Source of the DNA: Hyphomicrobiales bacterium
GTDB lineage: Bacteria; Pseudomonadota; Alphaproteobacteria; Rhizobiales; CAJQND01
Direction of reading: 5' to 3'
Length of the DNA stretch: 57,198 nt
NCBI GenBank assembly: GCA_028285595.1
Contig: JANQOW010000054.1
Coordinates: forward strand, 1 to 57,198
Shown: positions 1-8,465 of the stretch, in pieces
Position numbering within the stretch: the first letter of the stretch is position 1
Layout: every line of letters begins with the position of its first letter
Notes under the pieces: generated by a model
Told to the model about the DNA's origin: nothing
The model's input: the letters and a program-made list of their open reading frames with translations, nothing else
Databases searched by the model: none
Made by a program: the position numbers and the translations under genes

Positions 1-654
1 GCGCATTCGAGCGATGTTCTCCGCGTAGTGCGCGGGACCCCCTCGAAATGTTGCCGTTCCTGCCACCAGAACATCCGCACCTGCTTCAATCGCTTTGCCG
101 GCGGTCTCAAAACTGATGCCGCCATCCACCTCTAGATCAATGTCGCGCCCGGATGCGTCGATCATTTGCCGCAACGTGGAGATTTTGTCACCCACACCGG
201 CAATATACGACTGACCACCAAAGCCCGGATTAACCGTCATGGCGAGGATCAGATCCAGATCCTCAATGAGCGGCGCAACCACCTCCGCAGGCGTAGCCGG
301 ATTGAGCGCCATCCCCACTTTGCACCCTAAAGCTCTAATGGCCTGCATGGTGCGGTGAGAATGAGCCCCGGCCTCCCAATGGAACGTGATGATTTGGGCT
401 CCGGCATCGGCGAACGCCTCTAGATAAGGGTCCACCGGCGCAATCATCAAATGCACATCGAACAGTTTATCCGTGCAGTTTCTTAACGATTTGATAACAC
501 TTGGCCCAAAACTGATATTTGGGACAAAATGCCCATCCATGACGTCCAAGTGGATGTAATCGGCGCCGGCCTCGTCGATGGCACGGACTTCCTCGGCCAA
601 GCGGGAGAAGTCCGCGGCAAGGATTGAAGGCGCTATGCGGATCGGTTTAGCCAT
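1..654 (-). CDS. rpe: Ribulose-phosphate 3-epimerase, 3' end cut by the window
   Basis: Interconverts D-ribulose 5-phosphate and D-xylulose 5-phosphate in the cytosolic pentose phosphate pathway. The reading frame starts at ATG 654-652 (MAKPIRIAPSILAADFSRL) and stays open to base 1, giving 218 codons; family members are about 220-230 residues, so only a few C-terminal residues are missing. Visible TIM-barrel motifs are HLDVMDGHFVPN (metal-binding His and Asp), FDVHLMI (metal His), a phosphate-loop region MTVNPGFGGQSY and LEVDGGI (catalytic Asp). All expected active-site residues seen are intact. The next gene on this strand begins upstream at 1727, and 65 bases separate its stop from this start. 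Identification is very secure. Confidence 0.96.
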   Translation of the reverse strand, partial: MAKPIRIAPSILAADFSRLAEEVRAIDEAGADYIHLDVMDGHFVPNISFGPSVIKSLRNCTDKLFDVHLMIAPVDPYLEAFADAGAQIITFHWEAGAHSHRTMQAIRALGCKVGMALNPATPAEVVAPLIEDLDLILAMTVNPGFGGQSYIAGVGDKISTLRQMIDASGRDIDLEVDGGISFETAGKAIEAGADVLVAGTATFRGGPAHYAENIARMR

Positions 655-719
655 GTGGGCTGCATATCAGCCAACTCCGCCGCCCACAAGGCGCCGCGCT
701 CACACTCTTGTGGAGCGTT

Positions 720-1727
720 TTAGAAGCAGGTTTTCAAGGTTTCGGCCACCCGGCCCAGCAGTTCGCTCACCTGACTGGTGCGCGGGACATCGCTTCTATG
801 GCGTTCGGGAACAACGGCCTTGAGCAATCCGCCAATGTTTTCAGCCACCTTAAAGGAGAAGACAAAGCTGGGCGAGAAACCGATCCGCAGGTCCGACAAT
901 ATCAGATTGCCCCCCTCCTGCCGGTAGCTGAAGAAGCCGTCCGTAAACCATTCCAGGCGCTTGGCTGAGTTGGAGAGCCCCTCTGTTGCGGGGGGCTGAG
1001 CGGTGCGGGCGCCGCGCGTCACCGGCACAACCGCGCAGCCGGGTGCAATCCCGGTGAGCGCGGACACATACTCCGTTTCGTCCACACCAAGAATCTGCCA
1101 GCCCAAAATGTTAAACGGCGTGGGCTGAACATGAATCGCTTTGCCTTGAAACGCTGGGTGGCTTTCGGCCCTGGCCTTTACGGCCATATGTCCCATGGCG
1201 CCAATGCCCAGATAGACCGTCGCCGCGGCAAGGGCGACAGTGAGCACCTTGAACCCTCGCTCTCGCCATCTCCAGAAGGCGATCACGCCGGCAAGTAGGA
1301 TCAGCGTGTAAATCGGATCAATAATGAACACCGAGGGGAAGGCAACGGGCGACAACTCAGGCGGCGAACTGCCGAGCGGCCAGAGTATCTGGGTTCCATA
1401 TGTGGTGAGCGAATCCAACATCGGGTGCGTGATCAGGCAAAGCCAAACCGCAAACCACGTGTAAACGAACTTGTCTTTGAGCGCCGCAAATGTGCGCGTC
1501 AGAAGCGCCGCAAGCACAGGGGATGCCGCAGTCAACACAAACACTGAGTGCGTGAACCCCCGGTGATAGGTCATATTGTCGATGGCATTGCCCATTGGAA
1601 TGAACGAATCCAAGTCCGGCAACGTGCCGAGCAGGCCGCCCACCAGCAGCGCACGGGGCCCGAGGGTGCGCCCAAGCGTGACGCCGGCGACGCTGGCGCC
1701 GAGAATAAACTGTGTCGCTGAATCCAT
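720..1727 (-). CDS. YdjM/DUF457-type membrane-bound metal-dependent hydrolase
   Basis: 335 residues. The N-terminal half carries the family's metal-ligand pattern: GTLPDLDSF (Asp38, Asp40), YHRGFTHS (His55, His60) and HPMLDSLTTYG (His101, Asp105). Several hydrophobic segments lie between about residues 7-35, 60-80, 88-102 and 130-180, consistent with an inner-membrane protein. The C-terminal third (about 200-335) is soluble-looking and less conserved. E. coli YdjM is a LexA-regulated relative of unknown substrate; no SOS box is evident here. It stands upstream of rpe on the same strand with a 65-base gap, so co-transcription is possible but not shown. Substrate unknown; family assignment good. 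Confidence 0.85.
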   Translation of the reverse strand: MDSATQFILGASVAGVTLGRTLGPRALLVGGLLGTLPDLDSFIPMGNAIDNMTYHRGFTHSVFVLTAASPVLAALLTRTFAALKDKFVYTWFAVWLCLITHPMLDSLTTYGTQILWPLGSSPPELSPVAFPSVFIIDPIYTLILLAGVIAFWRWRERGFKVLTVALAAATVYLGIGAMGHMAVKARAESHPAFQGKAIHVQPTPFNILGWQILGVDETEYVSALTGIAPGCAVVPVTRGARTAQPPATEGLSNSAKRLEWFTDGFFSYRQEGGNLILSDLRIGFSPSFVFSFKVAENIGGLLKAVVPERHRSDVPRTSQVSELLGRVAETLKTCF

Positions 1728-1804
1728 GGCTGCGGGCCTGTCCGATCACTCCAGACAGCCACATTTGGCCGCTCGACCTCAGTTTATCAAGGTGAATGTG
1801 GCGC

Positions 1805-1987
1805 TTATGATTTTCGAGAGGCCAAAAGCGGGCGCATGAAGACAATGCAGGCCACAAAAAACAGCGCGCTCCCGGCAATAGCGGCCGGATCGCCCGCTTT
1901 TACGCTGGATGCGGTGAAGAACAGGGCTGAAAAGGTGAACAGAACCCATCCAGCCAGTTCGAAGCGGAACTTAGCACAATCGCTCAT
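1805..1987 (-). CDS. Small two-helix membrane protein coupled to the Rieske oxygenase gene
   Basis: 60 residues with two hydrophobic stretches (about 10-28 and 35-52) separated by a short loop and a basic C-terminus, so probably a small inner-membrane protein. The ATG at 1987-1985 shares its first base with the TGA stop of the upstream Rieske gene (TGATG), and a strong ribosome site, GGAGGGAG, lies just before it inside that gene. Translational coupling is therefore likely. An in-frame GTG immediately precedes the ATG but is the less likely start. I recognise no family. The tight linkage suggests a partner or membrane anchor for the oxygenase system, but that is inference. Confidence 0.6.
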   Translation of the reverse strand: MSDCAKFRFELAGWVLFTFSALFFTASSVKAGDPAAIAGSALFFVACIVFMRPLLASRKS

Positions 1988-3132
1988 CACACTCCCTCCA
2001 GCTCTGCGCCGAGCGCCTTAACAACCAGGCTTTGAAAGTGATGAACTGCATGTTCAGAAAGTTCAGACATTTCTGAATCAATAACAAAACGTCCTTGATT
2101 ATAGCCTTTTGAATTCAAACCTCTCTGCACTTTCTCACACAGCGTCACATCTTCCGGCTGTAAAACAACTCTTTGGTAATCCATTGCATCTTGGAGCTGT
2201 TCGGTGGCCTTACCGCCGGGAACAAACCAATCCTGATACTCGATCGTGCGCCCTGGGCCTGCGGGGATCATCTGCAGAGTTGAGATGTTTGGCTCGCCCG
2301 GATAGACCCAAATGGTCAAGTTCGGCCACAAGAACCAGCCGGCATAGCCGAAATCCACATCACCCTTCTCAAATTTGTAGGCATTACTGTTTGTGGACCG
2401 CGCAGCGCCGGACACTTGACTGGAGAAGATCCCATGCACCTTGGTGCGGTAGGTGTCCATATCCACCAGATCCACGAAATCCTTGTGCGCCGGATGGCAG
2501 TGGTAGCATTCCAGGAAATTGTCCACCATCACCTTCCAATTGCACGCCACATCGTAGGTATCGCGCTGTGCAAACTCCAGCTCTTCAATGCGCGGGCAAT
2601 AGTGGCGAATCTCGTCTTCGAGATGCTCGGTCTGTTCCTTCAGCGGCACAGCATCCGGGTCCAGATTAACGAACACAAACCCGCAGAACTCCTCAACCCG
2701 CACCGGTTTTAGGCCGAAATCGCACTTATCGAAACTCTGCATATCCTGCGTGTTGCGGGCCGCCTTCAGACTGCCGTCCAAATCAAACGACCAGGCGTGA
2801 TAAGGGCACACAATCAGATTGGCTCGGCCCCGGCCATCCAGCAATTCGTGCCCACGGTGAGGACACACATTGTAAAAGGCGTTCAGCTCGCCGTCCCGGC
2901 CCCGCACCACGAACACGTTTTGCTCATGGATTTGAGCCGTCAGATACTGCCCGGCCGAACCCACCTGGGATTTGTGGCCCATGCACCACCAGTTCCGATA
3001 GAAGATCGCCTCCTTCTCCATCTCATAGATATCCGGATCGGTATAGAACCGCGCCGGGATGGTGAAGGATTCTGCGGGATTCATGCAAAATTTCGCATCT
3101 CCCTCCCGTAATCTCAAAATGGGGGACGTCAT
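1987..3132 (-). CDS. Rieske non-haem iron oxygenase, alpha subunit (betaine/carnitine-oxygenase-like)
   Basis: Catalytic subunit of a two-component ring-hydroxylating or demethylating oxygenase. With the start at ATG 3132 (preceded by GGAGAGG) the protein has 381 residues; an in-frame extension to 3219 lacks a ribosome site and would cover the divergent promoter. The Rieske [2Fe-2S] motif is CPHRGH (Cys90, His92) and CPYHAW (Cys109, His112). The mononuclear iron site is seen as FLECYHCHPAH (His211, His216). Overall layout and the segment SFTIPARFYTDPDIYEMEKE resemble the GbcA/CntA group that oxidises quaternary amines. No reductase gene is adjacent, so electrons must come from elsewhere. It is divergent from a GcvA-like LysR gene that probably controls it. 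Substrate is not determined. Confidence 0.85.
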   Translation of the reverse strand: MTSPILRLREGDAKFCMNPAESFTIPARFYTDPDIYEMEKEAIFYRNWWCMGHKSQVGSAGQYLTAQIHEQNVFVVRGRDGELNAFYNVCPHRGHELLDGRGRANLIVCPYHAWSFDLDGSLKAARNTQDMQSFDKCDFGLKPVRVEEFCGFVFVNLDPDAVPLKEQTEHLEDEIRHYCPRIEELEFAQRDTYDVACNWKVMVDNFLECYHCHPAHKDFVDLVDMDTYRTKVHGIFSSQVSGAARSTNSNAYKFEKGDVDFGYAGWFLWPNLTIWVYPGEPNISTLQMIPAGPGRTIEYQDWFVPGGKATEQLQDAMDYQRVVLQPEDVTLCEKVQRGLNSKGYNQGRFVIDSEMSELSEHAVHHFQSLVVKALGAELEGV

Positions 3133-3172
3133 GGGTGTTCCTCTCCGGGCCTTGCTTACTCGCTCGCCTGCA

Positions 3173-3240
3173 ATTAGTAATTCTGATCTAAATAGGACGC
3201 AAATGACGATTTCTTCCATATTAGAGTAAGTAAAACTAAT
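3173..3240. promoter_or_regulatory. Divergent control region with repeated CTAAT pentamers
   Basis: The 106 bases between the Rieske gene start (3132) and the LysR gene start (3239) hold three copies of the pentamer CTAAT or its complement: ATTAG at 3173-3177, ATTAG at 3220-3224 and CTAAT at 3236-3240, the last overlapping the LysR start codon. A one-mismatch copy (CTAAA) is at 3188-3192, facing the first ATTAG across ten bases. E. coli GcvA sites are known for a CTAAT core, and the adjacent regulator is GcvA-like, so these are candidate operators for autoregulation and control of the oxygenase. Binding itself is inferred. Confidence 0.4.
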
Positions 3241-4168
3241 GCAAAGCTTTCGGCAGGCCCTCCCCCAGCTTGATCATCTGATCGCTTTCGAGGCTGCCGC
3301 CCGCCATGGCAGCTTCACCAAGGCGGCGGGCGAACTGAACATCACCCAATCGGCCGTCAGCCAACAGATCCGCACCCTGGAGGACCGGATGGGCGTGGCT
3401 CTTTTTGAACGCGGCCATAAAGCGGTCCGTCTGACCAACGAGGGCCGCACATTTCAAAACAGCGTCGCCGTCGCGCTCGGGCACCTCCTCAGCGCGGCCA
3501 ACACCGTTCGGGGAGGCGCCGGGGGCCAAGGCAAGCCGTTGCATGTGGCCACCGATGAGTCAGTCGCTGCCCTATGGCTCGCCCCGCGCCTCCACAGATT
3601 TCAGGCACTCTTCCCCGACATTCTCATTCGCCTCACCGCCTCAGACCGGATCGACGATTGTTTTGCAGACCCGGTCGAGCTGGCCATCATACATGGCGAC
3701 GGAAGTTGGCCGGGCTATGAGTGCGAAATGTTCATCGAGGAGGAAATCTTCCCGGTCTGCGCACCGAGCTATCTTGAGCGCTTCGGTCCGGTGAGCACGC
3801 CATCTGATCTGGCCTCGGCTGCCTTGATCGATCTGGATTATGAGCGCTGGAACTGGATGAACTGGTCCATCTGGCTCACGGAGAACGGGGTGGGCTTGAC
3901 CGGTGAACAGCGCAGTTTCCAGTGCAATGCCTATCCGCTTCTGATCGAGGCGGCTCGCAACGGCCAAGGCGTGGCGCTTGGCTGGCGCAACTTTGTCGAT
4001 GATGATCTGGCTACAGGGCGGCTGGTCAAGCCTCTAGACGCCAGCCTCAAGACCCGTTTTGGCTACCACCTGGTGCGCCGCTATAACCAACCGGAAAGCG
4101 CTCACGCCCGCAGTTTCCGCACCTGGCTCCTCTCAGAACGAGACAGCCAAAAACTGCACGACGCTTAG
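3239..4168 (+). CDS. LysR-family transcriptional regulator, GcvA-like
   Basis: 309 residues. N-terminal winged helix-turn-helix at about residues 10-68 (FEAAARHGSFTKAAGELN, then ITQSAVSQQIRTLE), followed by the type 2 periplasmic-binding-like effector domain (about 95-295). The LPQLDHLIAFEAAARHGS start and ALFERGHKAVRLT resemble GcvA-type activators. It is divergently transcribed from the Rieske oxygenase gene, the classic arrangement of a LysR regulator and its target, so it probably senses the oxygenase substrate or product. Its TAG stop overlaps by four bases with the TAA stop of the convergent DUF1761 gene. Effector unknown. Confidence 0.88.
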   Translation: MQSFRQALPQLDHLIAFEAAARHGSFTKAAGELNITQSAVSQQIRTLEDRMGVALFERGHKAVRLTNEGRTFQNSVAVALGHLLSAANTVRGGAGGQGKPLHVATDESVAALWLAPRLHRFQALFPDILIRLTASDRIDDCFADPVELAIIHGDGSWPGYECEMFIEEEIFPVCAPSYLERFGPVSTPSDLASAALIDLDYERWNWMNWSIWLTENGVGLTGEQRSFQCNAYPLLIEAARNGQGVALGWRNFVDDDLATGRLVKPLDASLKTRFGYHLVRRYNQPESAHARSFRTWLLSERDSQKLHDA

Positions 4169-4563
4169 ACCCCGATCAACCCGATCACGGCACCCATGAT
4201 CACCAGCACCCCAAGCCAATGACCCCCGTCGATGAGGGTGAGCGACCAGGGAGCGCTTTGAAAGCGATGATTGACCATCAGTGTCGTCGCCACAAACCCG
4301 AACCAGATGAAGAGCGCCGAAATGATGCCGCCCATAAGCGAAACCTGCGAAAGATGGCCCATAACCCCGGCCAGCACCCAGGCGATGACCAGTTGGCAAC
4401 CAAAAGTCATCCCATACACGACCGGGTTCGGCTTCGGCGGTTCGGCGAGGCCAACGGCCGCCATCCACTGCTTGCTCAATCCGCCATACCAGGCAGCCCC
4501 GAACATGAAGGCGGCAACAGCTGCCGCCAACACAGCCCAATAGTTGATCCCGGCAAACTCCAT
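4165..4563 (-). CDS. DUF1761 integral membrane protein
   Basis: 132 residues from ATG 4563, which follows AGGAGG at good spacing; an in-frame GTG lies directly before it. The protein has four hydrophobic segments (about 5-25, 50-70, 78-98 and 110-130) with the motif FGAAWYGGLSKQWM after the first helix, typical of the DUF1761 family. Function is unknown for the family. The 3' end overlaps the convergent LysR gene by four bases. It is separated by 56 bases from the stop of... the EVE gene does not run into it: the EVE gene ends at 4620, so a long tsaD-operon transcript could read through, but nothing shows this. Confidence 0.78.
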   Translation of the reverse strand: MEFAGINYWAVLAAAVAAFMFGAAWYGGLSKQWMAAVGLAEPPKPNPVVYGMTFGCQLVIAWVLAGVMGHLSQVSLMGGIISALFIWFGFVATTLMVNHRFQSAPWSLTLIDGGHWLGVLVIMGAVIGLIGV

Positions 4564-4619
4564 CACGCTGCCCTCCTATAGTTAACCGTACGGATAACTA
4601 TCACAATCTGCAGAACCCG

Positions 4620-5054
4620 TCATTCAGAAGTTGGAAAGTCCTTCAAGCCCCCCATACGGCACACCTCGGCCCATTCATCAGGGCGCACCGGCTGAACGGA
4701 AAGACGAACCATTTTGACCAAGGCCATCTCTTCCAGTTTTGGATTGGCCTTCACGTCCGCCAAGGTCACCGGGTTCGGCATATCGCAGATCGCTTTCACG
4801 TCCACACAATCCCAACGCTCATCATCGGTGGTGGAATCTGGATGAGAGAGCGCACACACCTCAACGATGCCGACCACATCCTTCCCGGCATTGGAATGAT
4901 AGAAGAACCCGAGATCCCCAATCTTCATCTCGCGCATATTGTTGCGCGCCTGATAGTTTCGGATGCCGTCCCATTCTTCGCCCACATCGCCCTTGGCTTT
5001 CTGTTCGTCCCAAGACCATTTGTCGGGTTCTGACTTAAACAGCCAATAGGCCAT
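4620..5054 (-). CDS. EVE-domain protein (PUA-like, thymocyte nuclear protein 1 family)
   Basis: 144 residues forming a single EVE domain. It begins with MAYWLFKSEPDKWSWD and continues with EWDGIRNYQARNNMREM, GDLGFFYHSN and KDVVGIVEV, the hallmark strands of this PUA-like fold. Eukaryotic and restriction-linked EVE domains read modified bases in nucleic acid; bacterial stand-alone members have no settled role. The gene is the last of the leftward tsaD-gpsA-yciI-EVE group, only three bases after the yciI-like gene, and so is probably co-expressed with it. Linkage to tsaD, a tRNA-modification gene, is suggestive but not proof of an RNA role. Confidence 0.9.
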   Translation of the reverse strand: MAYWLFKSEPDKWSWDEQKAKGDVGEEWDGIRNYQARNNMREMKIGDLGFFYHSNAGKDVVGIVEVCALSHPDSTTDDERWDCVDVKAICDMPNPVTLADVKANPKLEEMALVKMVRLSVQPVRPDEWAEVCRMGGLKDFPTSE

Positions 5055-5057
5055 GCT

Positions 5058-5345
5058 CTACTCCTCCGGGTTCTTCAAAATCCAGTTCCACTGTTTGATC
5101 TCAACGCTCTCAAACAGGCCCGCCTTTGCGTAGGGGTCTTCCGCCGCAACGGCTTCAGCATCAAGCCGGCTGTCCGCCTCGATCACCACAAGACTGCCGC
5201 ACGGGGAGCCTTCTTCGGTGAGAAACGGGCCGCCTGCTTTCAACTTGTCGCCAAGCCCTTGCAAGAACGCCACATGATCTGGGCGCACGCTCATTCTCAG
5301 ATCCACGGACTTTGGTTTGTCCGTGCAGATCAACGCATACAACAT
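5058..5345 (-). CDS. YciI-family protein
   Basis: 95 residues covering one YCII domain of the dimeric alpha-beta (ferredoxin-like) fold. Characteristic pieces are MLYALICTDKPKS, RPDHVAFLQGL, LVVIEADSRLDAEAVAAEDP and a C-terminal WNWILKNPEE. The DP in AAEDPYAKAGLF matches the conserved Asp-Pro of the family. Biochemical role is unknown for most members. Twenty bases separate it from gpsA upstream and three bases from the EVE gene downstream, so it sits inside the same operon. In alphaproteobacteria this gene is commonly found beside gpsA, which supports the assignment. Confidence 0.9.
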   Translation of the reverse strand: MLYALICTDKPKSVDLRMSVRPDHVAFLQGLGDKLKAGGPFLTEEGSPCGSLVVIEADSRLDAEAVAAEDPYAKAGLFESVEIKQWNWILKNPEE

Positions 5346-5365
5346 AACGGCTATTCTCCTGAAGT

Positions 5366-6367
5366 TTAGGTTTCGGTCCGGATCGGCCGGGTCAGCAAAC
5401 TCTCAATTGTATCATCCACGCTGGCCTGGCCGGAGACAATGTTGTGCACGGCGGTGGATATGGGCAAGTCTATCCCCAGGTTTTCCGCCATTTCCACCAC
5501 AACACCGGCGGTGTGCACGCCCTCGCTGACGGAATTGCGCGCTCCCAACACCTCTTCCAGGGTTCGGCCCTGGCCAAGCGCCAGGCCCAAAGACATGTTG
5601 CGCGACTGGGCGCTGTTGCAGGTCAAGATGAGATCGCCCAATCCGGAGAGCCCGCCGAGGGTCTCCGCCTTAGCGCCTTGCGCCACCCCAAAGCGCTGAA
5701 GTTCCGCGAAGGCCCGCGCAGTGAGCGCCGCTCTGGCGCTGGCGCCGAACCCTTTGCCCTCCACAATTCCACACGCGATGGCCAACACGTTTTTGAGCGC
5801 ACCACCCACCTGAGCCCCAACGACATCGTCAGACAGATAGGGCCGGAACGAAGGGATCGCCAATGCATCGGCAAGCCGCCTGGCCGCCGTCAGAGACGTA
5901 CTGGCCAGGGTCACGGCGGTCGGAAGCCCATTGGCAACGTCGGCGGCAAAACTCGGGCCGGACAGCACCGACACCTCTGCTTGCGGCAGAGTTTCGCTCA
6001 CCACAGCGCTCAACAGCGCGCCCGATCCCTGCTCAATGCCCTTGGCGCAGATCACCACGGGGGTGCCGCTCGCCACATACGGCGCCAAGGCCTTGGTGAC
6101 GGCCCGGGTGGCCTGCGCCGGCGCCACCAGGAGCAGAGCGTCTGCGGGCTCCAGATCGGCAAATGCATTGGAGGCTGAAATCGCCGGATCCAGTTTAATG
6201 CCAGGCAGAAACACGGTGTTTTCATGCTCAGCGGCAATGGCGTCGACGACTTCGGGCTCGCGCGCCCACAGGACCGTCTTCCGCCCAGCGCGACTGGCCA
6301 CCGCGGCCAATGCCGTGCCCCAGGCACCGGCCCCCACCACGCCCACAGTATCAATCGCCGCCGCCAT
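5366..6367 (-). CDS. gpsA: NAD(P)-dependent glycerol-3-phosphate dehydrogenase
   Basis: 333 residues, normal family length. Reduces dihydroxyacetone phosphate to sn-glycerol 3-phosphate for phospholipid synthesis. The N-terminal Rossmann fold shows VVGAGAWGTALA (nucleotide loop, about residues 10-21). The centre shows VLSGPSFAADVANGLPTAV and the catalytic-lysine stretch GGALKNVLAIACGI. The C-terminal domain has GLSGLGDLILTC and SEGVHTAG. It begins four bases after tsaD and is followed at 20 bases by a YciI-family gene, all on the minus strand, so operon membership is likely. No irregularities seen. Confidence 0.96.
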   Translation of the reverse strand: MAAAIDTVGVVGAGAWGTALAAVASRAGRKTVLWAREPEVVDAIAAEHENTVFLPGIKLDPAISASNAFADLEPADALLLVAPAQATRAVTKALAPYVASGTPVVICAKGIEQGSGALLSAVVSETLPQAEVSVLSGPSFAADVANGLPTAVTLASTSLTAARRLADALAIPSFRPYLSDDVVGAQVGGALKNVLAIACGIVEGKGFGASARAALTARAFAELQRFGVAQGAKAETLGGLSGLGDLILTCNSAQSRNMSLGLALGQGRTLEEVLGARNSVSEGVHTAGVVVEMAENLGIDLPISTAVHNIVSGQASVDDTIESLLTRPIRTET

Positions 6368-6371
6368 GCGC

Positions 6372-7460
6372 TTAAACCTTCGCTCCAGCCTTGCCCGACC
6401 CTAGCACAGGCTCCGACGCGCTATCGAGAGGCCACCTGGCTCGTGCGGACGCGTTAAGGGCACAAGCCTGGCCCAATGCCAGGCGCTCCGCCCCCACCCA
6501 GGCGATCATGGCCGCATTGTCGGTGCACAGCCATTGTGGGGGGACGATCAGCTTGAACCCCGCAGCATCGGCAACCTGATGCAACACACCGGCCAGCGCC
6601 TTGTTGGCAGCCACCCCGCCGGCAACCACGAGCGTGGCGTCCGCATTCGGGTGGCTCTGCCGGAACAGCTCCATCGCCCGGCCACAGCGATCAGCCACCA
6701 CCTCCATCACCGCAGCCTGGAAGCTTGCGCAAATGTCCGCAACGTCGGTCTCGGTGACCGGCTCAAGGCTCTGCGCCATCCGCCGCACGGCGGTCTTAAG
6801 GCCGGAGAACGAAAAGTTGCAGCTGCTATCTCCAATCAGCGGACGCGGCAGGGAGAACCGCTCTGCGCTGCCAACGCTGGCCGCCTGTTCCACCAACGGT
6901 CCGCCCGGATATCCAAGAGCCAACAGCTTGGCCACCTTGTCGAACGCCTCACCGAGGGCATCATCAATCGTCGTGCCCAGACGCACATACTTGTCCGGCG
7001 CTTCAACACTCAAAAGCTGGGTATGGCCGCCGGATGCCAGAAACAAGAGATACGCGAACGCCACGCCGTCCGTAAGGCGCGGGGTCAGGGCATGCCCTTC
7101 CAGGTGGTTGACCGCCAAGAGCGGGAGCCCGTGCGTCCAGGAAATCGCTTTCGCTGTGGTCAACCCCACCAGCAGCCCGCCAATAAGGCCCGGGCCGGCC
7201 GTGGCGGCCACACCATCAAGATCGGAAAACGTGACACCCGCCTCTGCCATCGCCGCCTCAACCAGGCGGTCCAGATGGAGCACATGAGCGCGAGCGGCAA
7301 GTTCGGGGACCACGCCGCCATAGGGGGCATGATCTTCCAACTGGGAGAGGACCTGAGAGGACAGAACAACACCCGGACCCGACGGCGGGCGCCGCACCAC
7401 GGCGGCCGCGGTTTCATCGCACGAGGTTTCAATGCCCAATAGTGTTAATTCTCGGTCCAC
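6372..7460 (-). CDS. tsaD: tRNA N6-adenosine threonylcarbamoyltransferase
   Basis: 362 residues. Transfers threonylcarbamoyl to A37 of ANN-decoding tRNAs as the catalytic member of the TsaBDE complex. The ASKHA fold is seen as [16 protein letters not shown] at the N-terminus, the metal-binding HLEGH (His119, His123), [10 protein letters not shown] and the C-terminal [11 protein letters not shown] containing the last metal-ligand Asp. Start MDRELTLL at 7460 fits the family. The gene heads the leftward operon tsaD-gpsA-yciI-EVE and is divergent from hemC across 75 bases, an arrangement common in Rhizobiales-type genomes. No defects seen. Confidence 0.97.
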   Translation of the reverse strand: MDRELTLLGIETSCDETAAAVVRRPPSGPGVVLSSQVLSQLEDHAPYGGVVPELAARAHVLHLDRLVEAAMAEAGVTFSDLDGVAATAGPGLIGGLLVGLTTAKAISWTHGLPLLAVNHLEGHALTPRLTDGVAFAYLLFLASGGHTQLLSVEAPDKYVRLGTTIDDALGEAFDKVAKLLALGYPGGPLVEQAASVGSAERFSLPRPLIGDSSCNFSFSGLKTAVRRMAQSLEPVTETDVADICASFQAAVMEVVADRCGRAMELFRQSHPNADATLVVAGGVAANKALAGVLHQVADAAGFKLIVPPQWLCTDNAAMIAWVGAERLALGQACALNASARARWPLDSASEPVLGSGKAGAKV

Positions 7461-7535
7461 TTTTGCCTGCCTTTGGTGCTAGAAGATGCCAACCGGCACC
7501 CTCTGCGGGATGCTTAAAACAGAAAGGAGAGAAGT

Positions 7536-8459
7536 GTGCAATCTGGCCGCTTGCGTATTGGTACACGTGGTTCGCCCCTGGCCCTGCTTCAGGCTGAGGA
7601 GGTGCGCGACAAGCTGGTGGCCGCTCACGGTCTGGCGCCGGAGGACGTGGAGATCGTTATTATCAAGACCACCGGGGACAAGATACAGGACCGGCCCCTG
7701 GCGGAGATCGGCGGTAAAGGTCTTTTCACCAAGGAGATCGAGGACGGGCTCTATGACGGCAGCCTGAACATGGCCGTGCACTCCATGAAAGACATGCCGG
7801 CCGAGCTGCCTCCCGGATTGATCATTGATTGCCTGTTGACGCGCGAGGATGTGCGCGACGGTTTCATCAGTGCACACCATGCGTCCATTTCCGATCTGCC
7901 CGAAGGCGCGGTTGTGGGCACGTCGTCCGTTCGCCGCCAGGCGCAATTGCGCCGGCTGAGGCCGGATGTTGAGGTCGTGCCCTTCCGCGGTAATGTGCAA
8001 ACCCGCCTGCGCAAGCTGGAAGAGGGGGTTGCAGCCGCAACGTTCTTGGCCTGCGCAGGCCTCAACCGGTTGGGCCGCAGCGATCTTGTCACGGCACCAA
8101 TTTCGCCCGATGAGATGCTTCCTGCCGTTGCGCAAGGGGCCATTGGTGTCGAGGTTCGCGCCAACGACAGTGCCACGCGCGATCTGCTGAAGCCCCTCAA
8201 TGATGAGGCAACGGAAATCACCGTAACCGCAGAACGGGCGTTCCTGGCCGTGCTTGACGGCTCTTGCCGCACACCGTTGGCAGGGCTTGCGGAAATTTCA
8301 GGGTCCGAGCTGCGCCTGCGCGCCTGTGTGCTTTCAGAGGATGGTGAGCGCTATTTCGAGACCGAGCGCAGCGGCACGCTCCAGGATGCCGAGGCTATGG
8401 GCCGCGATGCCGGCGCGCAACTGAAGGCGGATGCCGGCCCGGATATCTTCAGCGCCTAA
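7536..8459 (+). CDS. hemC: Hydroxymethylbilane synthase (porphobilinogen deaminase)
   Basis: 307 residues from a GTG start preceded by AAGGAGAG. Polymerises four porphobilinogen units into hydroxymethylbilane in haem synthesis. RIGTRGSPLALLQAEEV opens the protein; the catalytic Asp lies in VHSMKDMP (Asp86), the dipyrromethane region shows TSSVRRQAQL and FRGNVQTRL, and the cofactor-anchoring cysteine is in DGSCRTPLAG (Cys244). Length and motifs are standard. hemD begins six bases after the stop, so the two are co-transcribed, and the mitofilin-like and hemY genes continue the group. The start is divergent from tsaD, so a hem promoter must lie in the 75-base gap. Confidence 0.97.
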   Translation: MQSGRLRIGTRGSPLALLQAEEVRDKLVAAHGLAPEDVEIVIIKTTGDKIQDRPLAEIGGKGLFTKEIEDGLYDGSLNMAVHSMKDMPAELPPGLIIDCLLTREDVRDGFISAHHASISDLPEGAVVGTSSVRRQAQLRRLRPDVEVVPFRGNVQTRLRKLEEGVAAATFLACAGLNRLGRSDLVTAPISPDEMLPAVAQGAIGVEVRANDSATRDLLKPLNDEATEITVTAERAFLAVLDGSCRTPLAGLAEISGSELRLRACVLSEDGERYFETERSGTLQDAEAMGRDAGAQLKADAGPDIFSA

Positions 8460-8465
8460 CCTGCC

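Noticed and set aside
6534-7442. A 302-codon plus-strand open frame over tsaD
   Set aside because: It is the complement of tsaD, whose motifs are all in the minus strand; GC-rich genomes give many such long empty frames.
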